Part shown: positions 1 to 11,879 of the stretch, one piece after another | How the letters are laid out: each line of letters begins with the position of its first letter | How positions within the stretch are numbered: the first letter of the stretch is position 1 | Assembly (NCBI RefSeq): GCF_964340395.1 | Contig: NC_135552.1 | Location: 13,223,694-13,283,693, forward strand | DNA: 60,000 nt | Source: Glandiceps talaboti | Taxonomy: Eukaryota > Hemichordata > Enteropneusta > Spengelidae | Reading direction: 5' to 3' | Program-made: the position numbers and the translations under genes | Notes under the pieces: model-generated | What the model saw: the letters and a program-made list of their open reading frames with translations, nothing else | Told to the model about the DNA's origin: nothing | The model's database searches: none

Positions 1-1792
1 CCCTCCGCCCATAACACACCCACAACACCGCCTCATCCCCAGTAAGTTAAAAATGCCCGGCCTCCAACTGGGAAGAAAGATTTGCATAATTTGATATGGG
101 TATCCAATCAATAATCATGTGACAATGATATCCAATCACATATAATGATATATATTATTTAGCTAGGGGAATGGTAGGTTCTAACTAGTTTTACATTGTA
201 GAGTCCTCAAATGAAAATGAGTATGTTACTTTTTTGTTAACATGTGTACACTTGTCAGGCTGTTTGTAGTCGTCGTATTAAAGAATCCGCCTTAAAGTGG
301 CCACATGGATTAGAATCGGGCATTTATTTTGGATTTTTAAGTTACAAAAAAAATATGTTTTTCTTCTACTTGAAAAAACAATGTGAAATAACATAAGTTA
401 TAGAAGTCCTTGTTTGTAAGTCAATAAATTGCCATTCTCGCAAACCTGAGCTGTTATTTCTTCCGCCTTACTGCGAAATAACTCTCTGGTAGGGCACGTA
501 CTGGACGGTGCCGTAAAAGAGGCCGTGATTTGCCACGATGATAAATTGTAAACAGATGCAAAAACTTTGTTATTGTACATACAATAGCAAACATTTGACA
601 CATTCTTTAATGTTTTGCAATTTATTAAATTTCAAACATAGGCAAGGACTTGACACATATTATTTCACGTTATTATTTACAAGTAGAAAAACACAGTAGA
701 GTTGTTTTTATAAGTTCTAATCCATATGGCTACTTTAAAGAAAGCTGTGTTATGTTTGCACTGAAGGCTGACTGTAGAACTAACTCTTTGGTGGCGTTTT
801 TTGTATCAAGTTTCCTTTATTCACCTAAGCCCATGCTATGAAATATTTATCCCTGTAAATATCGATATATGTTTTATTACTTTGCCATGTAACTTTGCAG
901 TTTTGAGGTCGAATTAACTACAGAACTCTTGTACATCTCTTTAACATTGGTCGTCAATAGAGCTAAACTAGTTGGTATGCATAGAATAACCAGGTTTTAC
1001 CCGACCAATTGACTGTCTCCGAAAGATATCACATACAGTGACACACAATGTCACTCAGGTACAGTGATCTATACATATATTACAACGGAACCTCTCCTAG
1101 ACTGTTAGACTAGACTAGTATTCCCTTGCAAGATTTTTTGAAAGTCTCGTCTTCTTCAATGTTTATTTTAGTTATTCATTTTGACTTTGGTGAAGAAAAT
1201 CTCGACATTTTTTTTATTTTACCCAGTTACTAGTAGTTTTCCCAGGCCCAGGGCTCTACGCCCACGTGTTCACCGACTGATTTGCAATCACTCAACCAGG
1301 TTAGCATTTCACACAAGAGATAAAGACTGACAAAAGCATGGACACTCAATGAGCAAATCTAAACCTTTCACACCACGCCCTTAAACTTACATATGCGACT
1401 TTCTTTGTCCTACATGGTTTTGTTCATCATGTTCAAGGGCAAATTTAAATGACTTTATTGTTGGTTTTGTTGTTGTGATTAGCTTAGCAAATTTCTAATC
1501 CTTGAAATAAATGTTTAAGTTCAAACTGCTAGGAACATACAATGTTGATGTATGCTTTTTATGCCCGGCATTCGGGAGTCATAGTCTGGACATTTGAAAA
1601 GACACTGCAGGGATGGGTAGCAGTACTGAATTCATATAGCGAAAAATTCAATATAATGAAGGCTTATTTGTTGATTCAGTAAGCAGGGTAAACAGCAAGT
1701 CTGTAGTAGGGCCAATAAACTTCAAGGACATCTTTTGTACACAGAAGTTATGTTTGAAAAATACACACTGTGGGTCACCTTTCAAAATGCTG
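1..1792. other. No gene recognised
   Basis: AT-rich non-coding sequence. The open frames here (for example at 398-601 and 650-841) are short, show no family motif and have no flanking splice signals that I could use. I see no convincing feature. Confidence 0.5.
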
Positions 1793-1800
1793 TCTTCAAC

Positions 1801-2065
1801 TAGACTGTCGACAGTCGTTCGTGCCTTTTTTGCTACGTTTTACCTAAAACTAAAGTCGTCGCCTCGCTCCGATCCGGAGCAATAATAAACCGCGTACTGA
1901 TCAGCGAGTGCCGGAGGCACGAGCTTGTGCCTTCGGCAATCTTCGGCAATCGCAGTTCCTATCAGTACGCATTAGTATTCGTTGCTACGGAGCGAGGCGC
2001 TAGGCGACGACTTTGTTTTAGATCAAACGTAGCAAAAAAAGGCACGAACGACTATCGACAGTCTA
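1801..2065. mobile_element. 265-bp MITE with 8-bp target duplication
   Basis: Seen: the two ends are inverted copies of each other over about 70 bp, starting TAGACTGTCGACAG on the left and, read on the other strand, TAGACTGTCGATAG on the right. TCTTCAAC lies directly outside both ends (1793-1800 and 2066-2073). Known: 8-bp target duplications are made by hAT, P and a few other cut-and-paste superfamilies. The terminal bases fit neither hAT nor the P-type element at 37911 closely, so the superfamily stays open. There is no coding capacity, so it is non-autonomous. Confidence 0.8.
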
Positions 2066-2073
2066 TCTTCAAC

Positions 2074-3071
2074 GTACGCCTTCAAATCTTGGTGTGGTTT
2101 CAAGTAAAAAAAGTATTTACGTTTTTTTTCGTAAAAGCTCAGTCCCCCGTTACTATAATAGTCTTAGATACATTACACTGTTTGTCAAACGATGTTGCAA
2201 TTCGTTGTTCTTCGATACCGTATAAATTTGAACGTTCTGCCCAAATCAAATGCATGTAAAAGGAAATGATTTTCACTGTATAAGGTCTTCCAACCATCGA
2301 TTCATCAAAACTCAAGACAGACTCCCAACATTGGCATGTCTCGAGTACAAGGACCCTTTCAAACACGACAGAACGAATACAGCGAAGTGCATATGAAAGT
2401 GAATGTGAACTGCATCTAAGTATGCCCAGCTGAGAGGCTCGGCCAGTCTGGACGCACGAAATGATCCAATCATTTCACTGCTTCCAATCAATCATGAACA
2501 CTGATGACACTGCCACACAAAGACAGACAGTACATAAGTACTACAACTAAACTCACCACACCCTTGTACCACATTCATGATTTTCTTTTATTGCGAGTGA
2601 CTTCTTTCATCATGTTCTAGAGTTTTATGAAAACACCGTCCTTGCAATGCATGTATTGTGAGTCGAGCCTTGACAGACATATAAAACAAAGGTTTACGAT
2701 GATCATGCCGTACAACCACCCATGTTTGTCTACGCGGTAATCACAAGTGCAACTGCATGCCGTCCATGTCATACCAACAATTTGAAAATTTCCATCCTTT
2801 TTTTTTTGAGAATTGCAGTACTGCTTTGATGTAACGTGCAGTGAAGACTGTAAGTAGGGTCGTTATATTATATAGGTCTATTAATGCCGAAGCGAAGGTG
2901 AAATGGTTTGGCAATTTAGGATACTAGGTAAAGTTCATGTGATTCCGAAAAAAAAGAAATTTTAGAGTTCTAATAACTATCAAGCATATCACAGACGATG
3001 ATGATGTCAACCCTTTACGCAAAGTGATATGAGTTGTCTTGTAAATTATCTGATATCAATGGCCACTACGT
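2074..3071. other. No gene recognised
   Basis: Non-coding sequence between the MITE and the minisatellite. No coding or RNA feature seen. Confidence 0.5.
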
Positions 3072-3386
3072 ACAGACGATGTAGTTCCCCTCTTCCACCA
3101 CTACAGACGACGTAGTTCCCCTTCCACCACTACAGACGGTGTAGTTCCCCTTCCCCCACTACAGACGATGTAGTTCCCCTTCCACCACTACAGACGATGT
3201 AGTTCCCCTTCTTCCACCACAGACGATGTAGTTCCCCTTCCACCACTACAGACGGTGTAGTTCCCCTTCCACCACTACAGACGATGTAGTTCCCCTTCCA
3301 CCATTACAGACGATGTAGTTCCCCTATTCCACCACAGACGATGTAGTTCCCCTTCCACCACTACAGACGATGTAGTTCCCCTTCCT
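3072..3386. repeat. Minisatellite, about 29 bp x 11
   Basis: Eleven near-identical units built on ACAGACGATGTAGTTCCCC followed by a C/T/A-rich linker. Units vary by single bases and by 1-4 bp in the linker. The repeats adjoin without unique spacers, so this is a tandem minisatellite and not a spaced array. Confidence 0.9.
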
Positions 3387-3479
3387 CGCTCATATAAGGT
3401 TTAGTTGAAGGAGTAATTAGACGATAGCTTTTATTCGATGCACACGCTCAGAAAACCTAGACCGTAACAAAACTTTTGG

Positions 3480-4620
3480 GATTGACATGATTTACGAAAG
3501 ACTCCCCTAACTTTAATTATCATTTTAGACATTCGCCATGTCAAATTATGGAAGCGTGATATCGAAATACAGTCGGGGTACACATGTCAATCAGGAATAT
3601 CCCTGATCGTGGATAAAGCGTTTATCTAAATCGAGATATTCAAAAACAAAATACAATGTACTTTCCGTGTGTATCTCTATGGAAGGGATAAACAATTTTT
3701 TGATGAAATGGTACCTCCCATTGGTTTATTCCGATTGGGATAAACAGATATAATTGGATGCAAAATACTCTTCAATTGCGTGTACTGACAAATTATCCTA
3801 GACAACTGGCTTCTTTGTAGTAGAAAGCACACATACCTGTTACCACATTCGCCATGTTATAGTTGTGTGCACCGGAGCATGCAAAGGTCATTTATCCCAT
3901 TTGGGATACAAAAAAATTATAATATCGGAGGATATTTCTCACTGATTATAAGGAATAGCTTAGTTTTGGATTAGAAAGAAAGACCAGATGTAATTAGTAC
4001 CCTACTGGTATATCTACGTTCACATCGACTAGCAAGATATCAACCCGCCTTGAACATTTACGTTCAAGTGATCCTCTGTACAAAACCTGACAAATTCAGC
4101 TATGGGATATCAATCAAAAATTAAGGCAATTGTGCTTCGTGTATGAACAGATTACAATCACAATAGTTAATTTGAATACATTTCTGTAATCTTGATATGC
4201 AAATTAGCACATAAAAATCAACCTCAAAATAAACCATAACGTATATCCAAGTGGTCGCAAATTATTGTGTAAATTGTTCAAACTTACCGGGCGTTATCGT
4301 TACCAACAGTCAGATGCAGAGCCAGACAATTATACTGACGGTGCAGGTAAATACAGGTATTTATCGATACTCAGTCTGTTGAAATAAGTACCGAATGCGC
4401 AGCTGCAGACTAACACAAAACAACCTAGTGGCATGCAATATGATTCGTCGACGCACATACAAACATTGAAACTACTTGTATAGAACAAAGTCTTATACTT
4501 TGTTTATGGTAACGAAAATATGATTAAATGCACAACACAGTCTGAATAGAAAAACAGTACCCTTGACTACTATTGAAATGTACAATACCCCTTGAAGTTA
4601 TCCCCGTCATGTGTTATTAA
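3480..4620. repeat. Old diverged copy of the distal tract of segments A and B
   Basis: Scattered strong matches, in the same order, to 17,790-18,800 and 30,450-31,310. Examples are the blocks around 'agaaagcacacatacctgt' (3,820), 'gagcatgcaaaggtcattta' (3,875) and 'tatttatcgata' (4,356). Divergence is much higher than between A and B. This implies an earlier duplication of the same region. Shorter matches resume at about 5,750-5,900 against 19,410-19,620. No open gene is seen in it. Confidence 0.7.
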
Positions 4621-6310
4621 TAGAACATTAACCTCGAAAATACATAAAATGACGTCATATGAATGAAGGTCATGAGGGTTTACAAAATAAATATATCACG
4701 CTTGACAACGAGGTTTTTAGACGTACATGGTTTAATCTTGTTATTTTCTGAACTAACGGTAGACTTTTTGGAAAACATATAGTCAATTTTGACATAACGA
4801 CAATAAAACCACAGACAAGTTTTCTATGCTAGCCAAGATAATTACAAAAAAATACATTTTATGTCATTTGATCTTTAAGCTCAACGACGTATTACTTATT
4901 TGCACCAGCAAAGTGAAGCGCCCGTGGTCACCTCAAATTTGCCCAAGGTAAAAGACAAAGTGGTCCAACTCTATGTATAAAGTTGGATGTACGTGGGAAG
5001 ATAAGCCGACGTATGCATGGGACATGGACAAATAAACCCAGTGTGCCATTTAAAGCATATCCTTTGGCAATAAATAAGTCCCATATTATGTTCACACTGC
5101 CCTCCCCTGCCCTGCCCTGCCCTACCCTACCCTACCCTACCAGATCAAATAAAAAATTTTGCCAAAAAGATAAGTCTCAGTATTTGTGGTATAATACGTT
5201 GAGTATTAGCTGCTCCATAAAACGTGGTGACTCGTCAGTGATCATATAACAAACTGTCATTTCATTTGACAAATTTGAACTTTTAATTTTAACATTCTTG
5301 GTTTGCATGTAGATTCACTTGTTTTGTATGCACTGTATGCATAGGACAACGACCGTAGCTGTTGTCACTACCCAACAAAGTCCAACCTAAGTATACTTAG
5401 CAGTTTTTGTTTGTTGACACTCTAAGGGTTGCCACCAGCCCACCTACTTGGCAGTGTCAATATGTTGGCCAGTACAGGGGTTTCCCCTCAACTCTTACAA
5501 TATAAGATATTCGGTGAAGCATTCTCTTCTTCAAGTGGGTACTGCGTATACCGCGACTAGGATGATGTGGGTACGCGGTCATATTGACATTGTCATTGAG
5601 GACAAGGTCTCCCATTTTCACCATAGACAATAAAAACTACCAAATACGGTGTGTGAGTTGTCAGTGAGAGGGACAACTACTTGCACCTTAGTCAGTGAAT
5701 GACCTCAATACTAGCACTGTTATTTCACTTTGAATCAAGGGTAAATTCAACTTGAATATTCTTGACAGGTTACCAAAATATGAATGGTTAATATCGTCAA
5801 ATTTGAACTTGAAAGGAGCACATGTACATCATGTTCTGTGTGATCTTACGTGACATTTGATCTTATACAAATGTAGCTCAGTGACTGTGGATCATTTAAA
5901 TACACAGTTGCATGAACCCATTTGTCAAAAGTTAGATCGATTAGCATATTGGTTTGATAGGCCGAACAGTTTACTGTTTTCTACAGTCCGAAAGGATTGA
6001 GTTTGATGACCATAGATTGAAAGCAGTGTTGTTTTGTTTGACACATCTTTTGAAATTCTAGTATTACATTCTGACAATATTTGTTGGTTACTAGGTAACG
6101 TTTTTGTGTTGAATGCATGAACACAGCCTGAGTCCAGTCAACACCTGGAATGTACAGTTCAGCCTAAACCCTATGTATTTGGCTGGTGGAGAGGTCGGAC
6201 AATGCCGCGATTTCTACAAATTTTACAATACACACAGGATGTATGTATATGTATTCAGTGAACCTGATACTCAACGTCAGTTGAATACCATGCACGACGC
6301 TAGTTAATAT
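4621..6310. other. No gene recognised
   Basis: Non-coding. Contains a short CCCTG/CCCTA-rich run near 5,100-5,140. Frames at 4,983-5,249, 5,448-5,633 and 6,113-6,307 show no domain and no splice support. Confidence 0.5.
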
Positions 6311-6553
6311 ACCAATCTGATTAAAATCCGATGTAGATGTCGGCTGATCGTTCATTGCTATTTTATCTTCGTTATTTTGCCTGAATTGACCTTCTTGGTA
6401 CATGTTTACATTTTTTAGCCTGATCAAGTAGAGAAGGCGATCAGGCTAAAAACTGTAAACATGCACAAAGAAGGTCAATTCAGGCAAAATAACGAAGGTA
6501 AAATAGCAATGAACGATTAGCCGACATCTACATCGGATTTTAATCAGATTGGT
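6311..6553. repeat. Large near-perfect foldback
   Basis: Two arms of about 113-116 bp, nearly perfect reverse complements (6,311-6,423 and 6,438-6,553), separated by only about 14 bp around 'aagtagagaagg'. The arms differ at a few positions. Such compact foldbacks are usually foldback transposons or inverted duplications. I found no clear target duplication. Both strands would give a long RNA hairpin if transcribed. Confidence 0.85.
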
Positions 6554-6559
6554 AATATA

Positions 6560-7200
6560 CGTACCAGGCTCTGCCTGGAAAGATTTTTGTCATCATCAAC
6601 ACAACAATAACAACTCATGATCGCTGGGTGCCAGCGATATAGACAAACACTTGTAATTTATATAGATGACCTCGTTGACATTCAAAGTAATAGCTACATG
6701 GTAAGGATACTAGACTGAGTATTGTAACTGGTACAAATAGTCAAATTCTATTACAAAATATTACTGCTATTTAAGTCAAATATAACAAGCTCGCAAGTAA
6801 TTAAAAGCAAAACACACATTGTCTTCACAAAATCACCCGCCGTATAGCTAGTATAAATGTGATATGTTTCTCAAAGTAATAATCTTGTTGCAATTTCGTC
6901 CCTTTTTTCTAAAGTTCGTTATTGATGTCCAAGATGTGGAGAGATTTTTACATTAGAGAAAACGCCCAAACCAACTTATTAATATAAGGGTTTTACTGTA
7001 TTTCTGTTGGGCAATGGCAGTTCCATTAAAACACGAATAAGTCACGTTCAGTAAGGCAGGTTGGACAAATATGTATGTATGTCTAGATCTGCTGACTGTT
7101 TGATCTCACTGTTCACTACATGTTTCAGATTTGAATTAGCGACCGTAGATTGTACTTAGAGAGGACACTTCTGGTAAGATATATGTGTAGTAGAACCTAC
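6560..7200. other. No gene recognised
   Basis: AT-rich non-coding sequence without a supported feature. Confidence 0.5.
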
Positions 7201-7203
7201 TAA

Positions 7204-7844
7204 GGCTGCGATCAGAATTTACGGCGGGGGGGGGGGGGGGCTTGGGGAGAAAATGTTTTGGTCAAAACAAAATTCGTAGCCCCCCTTTCGCGCTCAAAAA
7301 ATGTCATGGCCCCCAAAATGGTGCCAAAAATTATCATAGACCCCACAGGTCACTTTACACGTAGTTTTATATATGTAATTGTACAGTACCCCCCCCCCCC
7401 CACTTCCCGCATTCTAGATATGTACAATTGTATGGTACACTACGTTAAATTAAGTGGCAATTGACTTCACTGTCCATACATAACAATAGACATTTATTTA
7501 CAAATAGATATGTGCTTTGCAAAAAAGGTCTCACTGCACACTGGGCTGTCAATCTTGATTTGGGGCAGAAACAATATGATAACTAGTGGGGGGAGGGTGT
7601 GGGAGAGGTGTCCCCCTCCCACGGTAAGCCCTTTTTTTGAAAATAAGGACATGTACGAGGCCATTTAGTGGCATAAAATGTCAAACCATACACACAAGAA
7701 CATTATGGCTGACAGACACATTCATTTGGCTATCTACTGCCTCATAATTAAATAAATGGTAAGTAAGTGAAGTGATTTTTTTGGCAAACGTAAAAGGTAA
7801 AAGACTGATCCTGAGGTTTGAATGTTCAAAAAGTACTCTCTCTC

Positions 7845-7912
<68 letters not shown>

Positions 7913-7915
7913 AGC

Positions 7916-7982
<67 letters not shown>

Positions 7983-8260
7983 GGGAAGAGAGATAAAGGC
8001 ATACACATGTTTCACATAGTTGTCACCCACCTCATCACTCAATACAGGTTTTAGAAGCCATGATTGCGCCGAACCGCAAGAAAGTTTCAAATGTACTTGG
8101 TAAACGACCGCTCCTGAGGTTTAATTCGGTTCAAATCATGACCAAAATATTTCGTGGCCCCCTTTCAGACCATCAGAATTTTCATGGGTCCCTTCGAACC
8201 CCAATATTTTTCATGCCCCCCCCCCCATCCCCCCTTCTGCCGTATATTCTGACCGCAGCC
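7204..8260. mobile_element. Harbinger-like non-autonomous element, 1.06 kb
   Basis: Seen: left end GGCTGCGATCAGAATTTACGGC, given here as GGCTGCGATCAGAATTTACG, and right end (reverse strand) GGCTGCGGTCAGAATATACG. Each is followed inward by long G or C runs, and both ends are flanked by TAA (7,201-7,203 and 8,261-8,263). Known: a 3-bp TWA target duplication and GG-starting ends are typical of PIF/Harbinger. The interior is purine/pyrimidine-skewed, partly palindromic, encodes nothing recognisable, and has grown a GA/GACA microsatellite. Confidence 0.65.
7854..7981. repeat. Microsatellite (GA)n then (GACA)n
   Basis: An uninterrupted GA run changes into a GACA run. Apparent open frames across it on both strands (RERERE, TDRQTDRQ, SLSLSL) are by-products of the repeat and not genes. 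Confidence 0.95.
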
Positions 8261-8492
8261 TAACACGCTACATACTCAAGGTCAGGGATTTGCTCGCTGG
8301 TGAAGGTCAGGTGAATACAGAGGCAGTGACCGAGTGCAGTTCTTTCCAAATTATTCAATTGGTTTCAATACAATTCATTTGAACTCAATTCAATTCTGTT
8401 CATTTCAATGAAATGTAATTCAACTGAATTCAATTCAGTTGAACCTTATTTATCCGATCGACAGTGGGTAAAGTAATTGACGAACTCTATAC

Positions 8493-8494
<2 letters not shown>

Positions 8495-8537
<43 letters not shown>

Positions 8538-8592
8538 ACACACACACATATACATACATACATACATACATACATACATACATACATACATA
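8495..8592. repeat. Microsatellite (CA)n then (CATA)n
   Basis: CA repeat grading into CATA/TACA repeat. A second CATA block follows at about 8,728-8,776. The upstream 8,340-8,450 is a degenerate CAATT-rich stretch. Confidence 0.95.
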
Positions 8593-8853
8593 CCTCAAAT
8601 GTTCGGGTTTTCACCTGGCATTTCTCTGTCTCGCCAATTTTTCCTTAAAAAGAATATTTATTCGAAACGTCGGATTTAACAGCTATATATACGGACTGGT
8701 TTATTAGTTCCTTATGAATTTCTTTCTACATACATACATACATACATACATACATACATACATACATACATACATGCATGCATACTATAATAAGTATTCG
8801 TGGTCAATGGTTCTCTCTTCAGGGAGTGATTTGATCACGTGTTAGGTTTTAGT

Positions 8854-8972
8854 CTGTCTGTCTGTCTGTCTGTGTCTGCTTGTCTGTCTCTCTCTCTTTG
8901 TCTGTCTCTCTCTCTCTGTCTCTCTCCGTCTCTGTCTATGTATGTCTCCATCTCTGTCTGTCTGTCTGTCTG
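8854..8972. repeat. Microsatellite (CTGT)n/(CT)n
   Basis: Imperfect CTGT and CTCT tracts. Open frames across it are low-complexity artefacts. Confidence 0.9.
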
Positions 8973-8975
8973 CAG

Positions 8976-9307
8976 AAGAAATGTCTCTGTAATTGTCTTT
9001 GAAGTGTTTAAAAGTTTTAGCCTGCTTTACATGTTCAGGTAACGAATTCAATAGATTTCCTCCCTTGTGAGTGAATTTGATATATACACTGCTAGCTTTA
9101 CTAAAACGTGTATTATAATCATGAATTTTGCAAACAGGCGTGAAGCATTGTAACAAATAGGGGAAGAGTACCATGGTAACATTTGTACATCATGGAACAA
9201 ATGTGAAATTTATGTCTTTCTATCAAGGAGTGCCATTCTAAAATTTGTCTGATGTTAACTGAAGGGGTTTTGATTCTGCTTTCGAAAACCCCCCAGAACA
9301 TCTTCAT
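8976..9307 (-). pseudogene. LINE reverse-transcriptase C-terminal remnant
   Basis: On the minus strand the two overlapping frames 9,307-9,119 and 9,174-8,976 together match the end of a non-LTR retrotransposon polymerase. The first gives a 'leW-lieRHkfhicsmmYKcyhGtlP' type segment and the second an 'YNTRFSK ... LLNSLPEHVKQAKTFKHFKDNY' type tail. A frameshift near 9,150 separates them. The fragment is 5'-truncated, broken and not functional. The clade is not assigned (CR1/RTE-like by general layout). Confidence 0.65.
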
Positions 9308-10133
9308 TAGAACAACAAAAACGTGCTTCCAGGATCAGAGTCCAAGCAGATGGTATCCACCACCCCCCCCCCCCCCAACCCCTTCGGTCTAGTGCAGGAT
9401 GTACATTAACTCGACAATATCCACTGATGCATTGGCAGATGCCTTATCCTGTGAGGTACGCAGTAACGGGGCGCCCTCACACATCCGTCAACCCCCCTCC
9501 TGGCCGGTGAGGGCAGAGCGACACCTCGTACGTACCTTACAGCATAGACGTTGGAGCTCCAACTTTTGTACTTAGTCTAGTAGACGCATGTGCATAGTAC
9601 AATAGCAAAATATACCATAATAATATAGTTTAGTAGATAGATATTCTATTTGCCTGAAATATTGTATGACTAAATAATCTTTATTTATACTGGATATAGT
9701 TAGTGTACACACTAAACTCCCAAGAAGTCCAGTGAGGACCATCCATCCTTCATGGGTTCAGTGTTAACTATTATGTATATCTATTAATCTTTAATATTCT
9801 AAAACAAACACGCTACACTACGTGTCAGTACATTGTACAACAAACTAACAACAAAAGATGAAATATAATACAACAGCTATGAAAACACAGAAAACACACA
9901 CCAATAAAATGTCTCAGAAGAAAGGGTACAAATGACGTATGACAAATTGCTTGCTGGTTAAAAGTTCTTTCAAATACCACAGACAAGTAACGAAACTTGT
10001 CTGTGCAAATACGAAGTATAAAAATTCAGAAAACAGCTAGTAGATTAAAACAAATCACTCATTAAATAGCATCACACATTAAAATAGAGAGCCAACTGTT
10101 CTGCATCGACCATGTCAACTCAACTTGAAATCG

Positions 10134-10400
10134 TTAACTCGGATACTGTCTAAAAGGATGCGTCTTCAACCCGCTGTTGAACATGCGAACAGTCTTAAGC
10201 TTAGCGCTACGAATATCAAATGGTAGTGTGTTCCACAAGGAAGGTGCGCAAACTGGGAAGGCTCTTTGTCCGTAGGTCTTGTTAAAGTTGCCACACGGTT
10301 GAATTAAACACAGCTTCTCAACTGATCTAAGGTCTCTAGTTCGAAAGTACAATCGAGTAAGTTCGACCAGATACAGGGGTGCAGCATGATTGATGCAGGA
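10134..10400 (-). pseudogene. LINE polymerase C-terminal fragment (copy A)
   Basis: The minus-strand frame ends with the typical terminal block of non-LTR polymerases, 'YGQRAFPVCAPSLWNTLPFD' followed by a basic stretch ending FRQYPS. The same fragment occurs in copy B at 25,124-25,420, so it was present before the duplication. It is 5'-truncated and without a full reverse-transcriptase domain. Confidence 0.75.
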
Positions 10401-10964
10401 GTAACCGGAGTGCGCGGGGAAAACCTGCTTTGTTTGGAATTGTCAAACTGAACGACACCCTCCTTACTTACAGCGTCATAAATTTAATCAAACCCTGAAT
10501 GTGTTCGGACCCCGACCGCAGTGGTAAAAGACAAGTTGTTTAACCACTCGGCCACTGATAACCCTTGTCAAACGTATACGACTGCAATAAACTGTATTGA
10601 TCTTCTTTCACTGAAAAGTATACCATGTAACCAAATATTAAGCTCTGAGTGTTTCATGCTAAAGTTGTGAAATTCTACAGGAATATACAGGGATACAATG
10701 TATTCACAAAATTGCAGTAATTTGTCAAATCAGTATGCTTGACTTTCAACAAAACATAGTCACATGTTGTTTGATCAAAATAGCAAGTCTTAATTTTGTA
10801 GACCAAAATGTCCTAGCCAAAAAAAAATAGCACCATAGTCAAATTCGGCCAAGAATATGTTAATAACACTCATTAACATGTAGAGATTTTATGGTAACTG
10901 TAATCAGCTGTGTCTACCGAACCTCATTACAGGCAACACGTTTTGTTAAGATATATATTGACCT

Positions 10965-11577
10965 TTAATTATATTTATTTTTTTTATAATATTTAATAAT
11001 AATATTTATTTTTCTATACCGTAAATCCATAAAATGCTCTAAACGGTTCACAAATCTAAAAAAAAAGAAAAAGCTCTTGACACTAAAACAACTCTTGGTA
11101 CATCTTAACAGACAATTAATTAAAAGCTTTGCGGAAAAGATGCGTTTTAAAACTTTTCTTAAAACAATCAACAGTATTACACATTCTAATCCCAGCCGGT
11201 AAATCGTTCCATAACCGCGGAGCAACATGGCTGAAGGCCCGTTTGTAGACAAAAGATGACCTCGTAAATGGAACCTCAAGCAAGCCCGAATCTGAAGAAC
11301 GCAGACGACGCGTAGTATTTCTGGGTGTTAAAAGATCAACAATGTACATAGGCGCAAGACAATGAAGTGCCTTAAAAACCAGTAGTAAAACTTTGAATTC
11401 AATTCTACACTCGATTGGGAGCCAGTGAAGTGATCTTAAAACAGGAGATGTATGATCATACTTGCGGCAGCCAGACAATAGGCGAGCCGCGCTATTTTGA
11501 ACTAGCTGTAGTTTCCGTAGTAAACACAAAGGAAGACCAAGAAACAGTACATTACAATAGTCTAACGTTTTTGCAGA
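10965..11577 (-). pseudogene. CR1/Rex-like LINE 3' fragment
   Basis: The minus-strand frame from 11,577 to 11,116 gives the end of a non-LTR polymerase: '[12 protein letters not shown]', '[20 protein letters not shown]', '[20 protein letters not shown]' and 'APRLWNDLPAGIR'. It stops at 11,116, and an A/T-rich tail follows to about 10,965. The 5' side is cut off at a GACA/CA/TA microsatellite block. It is present in copy A only, so it inserted after the duplication or was lost from B. Confidence 0.85.
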
Positions 11578-11657
11578 CAGACTGCAGACAGACAGACAGC
11601 CACAGTCCCCCACTCAAACACATTTCCATCGTCAATCCGAACACAGGTTCTACCCCC

Positions 11658-11800
<143 letters not shown>

Positions 11801-11879
11801 ACGGACGGACACAGAATCTCATCACAACAGCAGATCTCTTTTTGGAATATTTGGTGGCCCTGAAAAACTATTAAACTAG

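Noticed and set aside
3072-3386. CRISPR-like look of the 29-bp repeats
   Set aside because: The repeats adjoin without unique spacers and the DNA is clearly animal, so it is a minisatellite.
7734-8090. Open frames of RERERE, SLSLSL and TDRQTDRQ type
   Set aside because: They are translations of GA/GACA microsatellite DNA on both strands.
8464-8707. HTHTHT open frames
   Set aside because: Translation of CA/CATA repeats.
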